Below, in pieces: positions 57,567-64,000 of a DNA stretch of 64,000 nucleotides. Under the pieces are notes generated by a model, which saw only the letters and a program-made list of their open reading frames with translations, ran no database searches and had not been told where the DNA came from. Within the stretch, counting starts at the first letter, position 1; every line of letters begins with the position of its first letter. The stretch comes from Cornus controversa (Eukaryota; Streptophyta; Magnoliopsida; Cornales; Cornaceae), in NCBI GenBank assembly GCA_026545225.1, contig CM048853.1:50951755-51015754 (forward strand), in the 5' to 3' direction. A program made the translations under genes and the position numbers.

Positions 57567-60435
57567 TCCTAATGACAAGTTATCACTAGAACAAAACACA
57601 AGCCACAAAACAGCTTTGGATATCATATACTATTCTTACTCTACTCAGTTTATGTTTCAATCTCAGATCTAGTACATCAAGTTTTTAGTGTGTACTATTC
57701 TTACTCTACTCCAGTTTATGTTTCAATCTCATTTTACATAAATTATATATCAGCGTTGACCATCAAGTGTATTGAATAACTGAAAATCTTAAAATCAACC
57801 ACCACGTGTTTCTGTTTTTGTTTTCATTTTTTAATATCTTTTTTTGGAGAGTGAGTTAAGCCATAGAAGCGGGGATGTCTTCACTACACTGCACTGCACT
57901 AGTATCAATATTTTCCTTTTGGTAAACCTTCACTAGTAAGTCATGAATACCCACTCAAAAGATAACCATGATAGCTGTATACGGGAAGACTATATCTACA
58001 ATAATGTCAATAAGGGGGATGAATGAAGTCTGGTAGATGTCAAATCAGTGGTACAATCTTTGTGCTGTTAGGGATGAAGCTTGTGGAAAAAGGGAGGCCA
58101 TGAAAGTGAGGTTAATGTGATGTGAGGCTATTGTGGGTCCAAGTGATGCCCAATTTTCTTTTAATGATAGAATTGGTGATAGTGATGATCTCACCTATAA
58201 TTTGTGGCTGTTGACTTGTATCCAATAAGAATATGACAGGCAAGTATATCTTCCCATTATTGAATTCGATTTTCTTCCCACTTAAGTTTTAGAGTAACTT
58301 ACTCTATTCTTCCCTAAGTTTTGTCAAATTATTCTCTAATTAAATTATTTTAAATATATTAATTAATTTATTCTAAAATTTGATTGACTTTATTCCGAAT
58401 ACTTCTGTTGTTAATTAACAGTCAATTCCGTTAAAATCAATTAATATAAATATATATATATATATCAAAACTACTCTCGACCGTATACTTTTGACAGTAA
58501 AAGTAGTACTGATGTGACATTGATGGAGTATGTATATGTGTGTGTATATATATATAACACATGTTAATCCCAGTCAAATGACTGAAAATTGAGGTTATTT
58601 TTGCACAAAAGCATTATAAATTGAGGATATTTTTGTAATTGTATATTAAATATAATTTTGTTTAACGGATTGTTAGCCTTGCAGGGGTGTCAGAGTAATT
58701 TTAAAAAAAATTAATTTAAAGATAATTTAAGTCAAATTTTGAGAAAAGTCTGAATAATTTAGCTTAGGATGAGTGGAGAGTGAAAAGAAAAAAAAAAGTT
58801 TCAAAATGGCTCAGTTCCTATGAGTGGAATGGTTAAATTATGTTTTAACTTAATCATGTACTATTTGGAGCATTCATTTTAAATATCTTAAAAGTGAGTG
58901 TAAAAAAAAATATCTGAAAAGTGGAACTTTCTGTTTAGTTGTCGGTTTGAAATTTGAACCAGTCACACACGGGCAGCTGCTGTGACCGCATATTTATTGA
59001 CTATAGAGAAGTTGCTTTCTTGAACCAATTGTACACTCAAATCCATCATCATGATTTTCAAGTTTTCTTACCATATGATGTAACATTACACCAATCAAAT
59101 CCATTTACATATGCTTTCTTGAACATATCAACAATTAAAAGGGTAAATTAGACTTTACCCACCTAGTTTGTTTTGTACAGCTGAGAAAATGAGGTATTAC
59201 ACTAGCAATTTTGTCTGACTCGCACAAAACATTAGTTGGCAATATCCCAATTATTGCTTATTCGATATTCTTTTTCTATTTTTGTTAATTTTTCAATACA
59301 ATAATTAGAAGGAAAAAAAGAAAAAGAAAAATTGAAACTCAACATGTTGGGAATTAAAAATGAATTTAAATATAAAAAAATTAAAAATAAACTACCGTGA
59401 GGAATTTTTCATTGAGCTTGGAATAGGCTTGCTCTCAAAAGTTTTTATACATATATGTACACACTACACAGATAATATGGGACTATCACTAATCAGATTA
59501 AGTTTATGAGGTACCACTTTATAAAGATATGCCTTATATGAAAAAGGATTAGAGAAAATGAGGAAGAAATTTACAAATTTAAATGGTATTTTTTTTTTTT
59601 AAATAATTTATATTTTTATTTAAACTGAAAAAATTATTAATATTATTTTGGAGATGAAGTCGCGCACAAGTTCATGTTGTTTTGTTGAAAACTTGATCTT
59701 CAATATCTTATAGTTACAAAGAAAAGAATATCCCACTTTCTTGTAATTATGAACATTTTTTTTCTTTATAATTTTTATGAAATGTAAGAAACAAGATTAG
59801 AAAAAAAATATAATTTAAATGTCATTCTTTAAAAAAAAATCAATTTAAGCTAAAAACAAATTAATTTCAATATTCTTTTATAGATAAAGTCCCACACAAC
59901 TTTATATTCTTCGGTTGGAAACTCAACACTCAATCTTATATTTACAGATAAAAGAAGAGTAATGATATGCATAGTAAAAATTATCACCTAATTGAAAAAG
60001 TGAATCACTTTTATTCTTAAGTAGTGTAAGTAGAACTCATACTTTTACAATCCAATGGATGGACACCATGTTCACTACAAATTCGGTGATAATTTTTCAA
60101 TCTACAGATCATTTATCCATAAAAAAAATAGACCATTTCCTTGTAATTATGAAGAATTTTTTCTTTTAAGTTATTATAGAATACAGTAAGAAATACTTGC
60201 ACAATGACCAAAGAATAAAGAGTCTCTTAAAACAAGTCATAAATTGAGACGAATCCAAAAACACATGAATAAATGATGTATGTGATTTAAGGGTATCATA
60301 TATTGGAGATTTATTTTGCAGTCTTAAGTTCAAAGGAGCTGTGGTTAGGAAGGAGAGTTGCGAGTTTTCAAAAAAAAATTGATAAATAATCTTTTGTATA
60401 TAAAAACTATTAAACCGCACGCACACATTCATATT
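56317..60435. other. Divergent intergenic region between the two genes
   Basis: About 4.1 kb, strongly AT-rich. Contains a (GA)n tract (56769-56786), a TATATA cluster (56745-56770) likely related to the callose synthase promoter, (TG/AC)n near 57184-57210, an (AT)n run (57515-57557), and local duplications (57601-57665 repeated at 57690-57735; 59650-59790 partly repeated at 59883-60195). Open frames here are short and unlike known proteins. Confidence 0.55.
57515..57557. repeat. (AT)n microsatellite, about 43 bp
   Basis: Uninterrupted alternating AT followed by (AC)n; a likely length-polymorphic site. Confidence 0.95.
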
Positions 60436-60575
60436 ATTGTTTAACTTTTTTGTTCCCCTTGACCATGGTTAATGGGGAGGGGGAAAGACTCGAACATGGG
60501 CGTCCATGCTCTGGGAGCAGGTGCTCAACCAACTTGGCACATGGCACTTGCCCAACCTCAGTTAACTCGCAAACA
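60436..60575 (-). mobile_element. tRNA-derived SINE-like sequence just upstream of the 133-aa gene
   Basis: On the minus strand TGCCAAGTTGGTTGAGCACC resembles a pol III A box with D-arm, and about 40 bp on ATGTTCGAGTCTTT is B-box-like. The body continues CCCCCTCCCCATTAACCATGG and GGGGAACAAAAAAG. No acceptor stem pairs, so it is not a working tRNA. It ends about 90 bp before the start codon of the plus-strand gene. Confidence 0.5.
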
Positions 60576-60657
60576 CAAACCAAACAGAAATCAGACATGT
60601 AAATAACGAGAGAGAGAGAGCCCATTCCCAACGGCACACGAAAAATCAAAGAATCAA

Positions 60658-63600
60658 ATGGCCGAAGAAGGAAAATCAGCGGCACCGGATGTTCAGCTCT
60701 TTGGGCTTCTATCCGGTCTCCTTCAGCAGGTACCCATATCTACATATATATACATATAGATATACATGTGTGTATAGGAAACAAGTTGCAAAGGATGTAG
60801 TTGAGATCAAATAAGTCCAGATTAGTTTGTGGTTATTTGATGAGATTCCTGATCTTGGTATTTGAGATTGATTGATTATACCTTCTCTTTTTTCACTTAG
60901 CTTGATCATGGAATTGGGATTTATTTTGTTTGGGTAGATTTTAAATGTTTTTGTTATTTTTCGCTCATAGGGTTCTTTTGGCGATTGATATATACCCTCA
61001 ATCAAAACATCCTTAAAAATCAGCATTGTAATCTAATTTGTTTGGTTATATAGATTTTTAATATTCGAATTCTTAGATTTCATATTCTGCAATGGTTCGC
61101 AGAACTGTCGTAGTCAGCTTTAGGACAATCTTTTGCAGAGTAATGCTCGAGCTACACCGCTGTGTTTGTGTTTGCAGATCCTTTTTTAATTTTAATTCCT
61201 TTGTGATACCTGGCAGTCCACACTAGAAGGATCAAAGAGTCCAACTAGAAATACTGCTTTTGAATGTAGTTCCTTATGGTTAAAAATAAAAATAAGTCAA
61301 ATTGAGATATAGTGTAATAAAAAATGCAGTTATAGATGCAATTTTCTTTCTTCTTGATTTGGTACAAGGATTTCTATACAATACTAGATAGAAAAATTCA
61401 TTGCTCATTATTGTTGCCTATAATCCAAAGGAGGTTACATAACAAGAATCAAATTATTTGCCATTAAAATGTTGTAATAACCTTTTCGATAAGGGGCATG
61501 TCCGTAGAAATTAAAATTGAAGAATTTGGTCAAGCTCTTCAAAATTCCAAAAATGGTGTAATAAAATACTTTACATGCTTTTTAGGGCCTTTGGCACTGT
61601 CCATAATTAAAAATTCAAAAGTTATCCTCTAATGGTTAGGATAATAAGAGAAGGTTGGTGGACAAGTGAGGACAGATCCCTTCCGGCGAGCTACAACAGC
61701 CTTTTCTTATTATGCAGGATATGTCTCTATTAGATTACTTTTTGGTTTTATGTATTTGGAGAATACTTACAAGACGACAAGGAAAACTGATGTCTTCCTG
61801 CTTACCTATTACAAAAAAAAAAAAAAAAAAACCAAACAAACAAACAAACAAAGGAGAAAAGGCCATGGTAGCAAGGACCCTTCAAATAAAATAATTGTGT
61901 AATGCATGGCGAAACATTCCTTGCCGCGGCGTGTCTTGCATGACAGTGTCACCCAAAAACAAAGGAGAAAAGGCCATGGTAGCAAGGACCCTTCAAATAA
62001 AATAATTGTGTAATGCATGGCAAAACATTCCTTGCAGCGGCGTGTCTTGCATGACAGTGTCACCCCTAGTTAGTGTTATCCTTTTGGCTCCCAAGCTTGT
62101 GCCCTCCCCCTCAACCCTCACAAAACTAGGGAGTGTCAGTGTGTAATTGACAGGACCCATGGCTTTCCCTCCATTAAGCCTTTGTGTCTAGCACTTAGAT
62201 CACATTATTGAACAACATAAGCAAAAAGCAAATGTGATTAAAAATGTTGCAATTTAAAAACAATTAATTGGGCTACTACTTCATGCAAGACATTTAACTC
62301 GTGTGTGTTGTGCACAGAGAGAGGGAGAGAAAGAGAAAATGTTCTATCTTGCATGCCTATATTGGAGATTTTGTCTAACGAGCACAAGTATCTTGATTGG
62401 ATATTTAGAACTTAACTAAATTAGATGTCCGGATATCCTTGTCTAATGTTTGAATATGACTAGTTATATTAGAATCTCTTAATTGGATGGAAATCATATT
62501 TGGATAGATATAACTTAGAATCTTCACATTCTAAACCAAATCCACAAATCAACGGGTGACATCTTGAGTGGGAATGGCTCAATGTGCACTTCTCTTCTCC
62601 TTATACTAATTGCAATGAATTTCAGGTGGGGCCTGGGGGTGGAAGTTGCTTTAATTGGGTCATTTTGATTAAACATGAATCTGTGCAAAATATAGAGATT
62701 TGTGCAGATTATAGATGGAGTAAGGATAGTAAAAAGAGAAGAAGAAAGAAAGAAAGATACTTACCTTCGAACACTGGTGGCATCACGGTTGCAATGGCTT
62801 GTTGGCAGCATTTTGCTGGTTGGCGACATCTCTGGAAGCCACTGATGATTGGAGCTGTAACTGGTCTCCAAAGTTTGTTTTATTTTTTGTTTTTACACAT
62901 GTTCTTCATATTTCCCAAGGCAATCAAATTAATTCTTCCCTAATCCTCCACCTCCAATTCTGCATGCAGTAACTGGTTTACGTATTGTTCTTTTTATGCT
63001 TAAAGATTAAAAGTTTGAGGTGCTTCCTTGTTATTAAGGGTGCCAGAAATTCACAAGAACCTTTAATTGCTCAAGTAAATTGCCAGCTAATTAGCTGAAC
63101 TATCCTGGAAGCAGTGGTGCACCATAGTAATAATAATGATAGTAATAGTAATAATAAAAATACAGGTTATACCATCTTTACTGCTTATTTTTATTTGGCT
63201 TATCTATTTTATGCATTTGTATGTGTCCTTTATCGTTTGTTTCTTCACCACTAGTTCTCTGTAGGTGGAAGCATTAACAAATCAAGAAGAAGTTGAATTA
63301 CGTGCCAAAATCGAAGCACTTGGATTGGAAGTGAAAAAAGTTCCTTCAAAGTCTGCACATGGTCTTGATGAGGTGGTTTTGAGGTTCATTTATGACCACT
63401 TTTAGATGGCATTTTAAGTCCCGCACTCTCTTGCCTGTCTAAGCTCTCTATTTCTGGAATGCAGAAACCTAACATTGTGTTTGCTTCTTGTATGTTAGCT
63501 GGAGATAGCCAAGGAGTTGGATAAATTATCGGCAAAGCTGGATGATGTGGACGAGATGATATCCTCAGCCATGGCTGCAGACCCACAGGTGCAGTCTCTT

Positions 63601-63720
63601 TTGAGTAGCACAGCTGATACATGGATGCCTGTCATCACTGCGACTTCTGATGAAAGGCGTAATTTTAAAGCATCAATTGGCGAGGATGGTCATGGCGTGA
63701 AAGGAAAAGAGTCTGATTAA
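60658..63720 (+). CDS. Conserved plant protein of unknown function, 133 aa, three exons
   Basis: Exons 60658-60729 (MAEEGKSAAPDVQLFGLLSG LLQQ), 63265-63372 (VEALTNQEEVELRAKIEALG LEVKKVPSKSAHGLDE) and 63499-63720 (LEIAKELDKLSAKLDDVDEM ISSAMAADPQVQSLLSSTAD TWMPVITATSDERRN...), ending at TAA 63718-63720. All junctions are phase 0 with GT-AG borders. The protein is small, acidic and rich in heptad-like Leu/Glu/Lys patterns (residues about 25-85), suggesting a coiled coil or prefoldin-like helix pair. There is no signal peptide or membrane segment. I recall similar small plant proteins but cannot assign a function. The 2.5-kb first intron holds a tandem duplication. Start is the first ATG after an AG-rich leader. 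Confidence 0.88.
60730..63264. other. Intron 1 of the 133-aa gene
   Basis: 2.5 kb with GT at 60730 and AG at 63263-63264. Contains a poly(A) plus (CAAA)n tract near 61813-61850 and the tandem duplication at 61849-62065. The open frame at 62584-62943 lacks similarity to anything I know. Confidence 0.7.
61849..62065. repeat. Tandem duplication, 106-bp copies with 111-bp period
   Basis: Copies 61849-61954 and 61960-62065 run from CAAAGGAGAAAAGGCCATGG to GACAGTGTCACCC and differ at two positions (GCGAAAC/GCAAAAC and GCCGCGG/GCAGCGG). Placed directly after a poly(A)/(CAAA)n tract. Confidence 0.93.
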
Positions 63721-63757
63721 TCATTTGTAGTCTTTTTCTCAATTTCTTCTTACCTCA

Positions 63758-63763
63758 AATAAA
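63758..63763 (+). promoter_or_regulatory. Polyadenylation signal AATAAA of the 133-aa gene
   Basis: AATAAA lies 38 bp after the stop codon in a T-rich 3' flank, a good position for a plant near-upstream element. No other gene starts in the remaining 240 bases. Confidence 0.5.
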
Positions 63764-64000
63764 TGTAAATCTGTCTTGTGAAAGTTCTGCAATTAATGCA
63801 CTTTTACTTCTAACCCCATTGTGCTCTGGCAATGGAGAGGTTCATCCCAATGCCTTCATTATTATGTCAGGTTTTATATTGATTTGCTGTCTGGTCCAAT
63901 GTAACTGGTTGTGAGTTTTGGGGATGAGGTTCATCTTTGTACACGTCAGATTTCTACCTCCGGCTCAATTCTTTGTGAGTCGCTCTCTAGACAGGCACGA

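Noticed and set aside
57448..57672. ORF with a (YI)n repeat
   Set aside because: Translation of the (AT)n microsatellite.
62584..62943. 119-codon plus-strand ORF in the first intron of the 133-aa gene
   Set aside because: No known family, low-complexity Lys/Arg stretch and hydrophobic tail; spliced reading of the flanking exons is well supported without it.
1..64000. CRISPR arrays, operons, riboswitches, prophage or organellar insertions
   Set aside because: Nothing of the kind is visible. Direct repeats here are LTRs, TRIM units or degenerate tandem DNA, and the gene structure is eukaryotic.

Overview
The window is nuclear DNA from a flowering plant, most likely a eudicot. The evidence is GT-AG introns, a plant callose synthase gene, Copia and Gypsy LTR retrotransposons, RTE and L1 LINEs, an Au-type SINE and several TRIM families. 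It is AT-rich and contains no bacterial, organellar or viral gene. I cannot name the species.

Two protein-coding genes are supported. The first fills most of the window on the minus strand: a callose synthase (GT48, 1,3-beta-glucan synthase) closest to the plant CALS1/CALS2/CALS3 group. It starts at 56265 and runs leftward through 36 exons that I could place, down to 5375. These exons join in one open frame of 1,415 complete codons. The family is usually about 1,950 residues long, so the rest of the catalytic domain and the C-terminal membrane segments must lie beyond base 1. The second gene is on the plus strand (60658-63720): three exons encoding a 133-residue conserved plant protein of unknown function. 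The two genes are divergent, separated by about 4.4 kb of AT-rich, repeat-bearing DNA.

Only about 4.2 kb of the 51 kb callose synthase span is coding. Most introns are 80-260 bp, but some are very large because of transposon insertions: intron 1 (3.8 kb, L1 LINE), intron 2 (8.1 kb, decayed Gypsy with TRIMs and a solo LTR), intron 4 (2 kb, RTE LINE), intron 14 (5.1 kb, TRIMs, a long-TIR element and LINE pieces), intron 20 (3.4 kb, RTE LINE, TRIM, SINE), intron 28 (8.3 kb, three-level nest), intron 31 (8.2 kb, complete Copia with two insertions) and the intron after exon 36 (TRIM concatemer plus a Copia running off the left edge).

Several insertions have target-site duplications that can be read directly: CCTAC around the Copia at 7229-14815, CTTAA and GTCTA around a TRIM and a solo LTR of one family, CCGCT around a TRIM at 45668-46200, GTTTG around a 1.4 kb composite at 47040-48440, GATCC around a solo LTR at 48489-48873, and 15-19 bp around a 5'-truncated LINE at 21054-21445. 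All retrotransposon coding regions are broken by stops, frameshifts, deletions or active-site changes. The most unusual structures are the GTTTG-bounded foldback/TRIM composite, the TRIM concatemer at 4033-5222 and the nest in intron 28.
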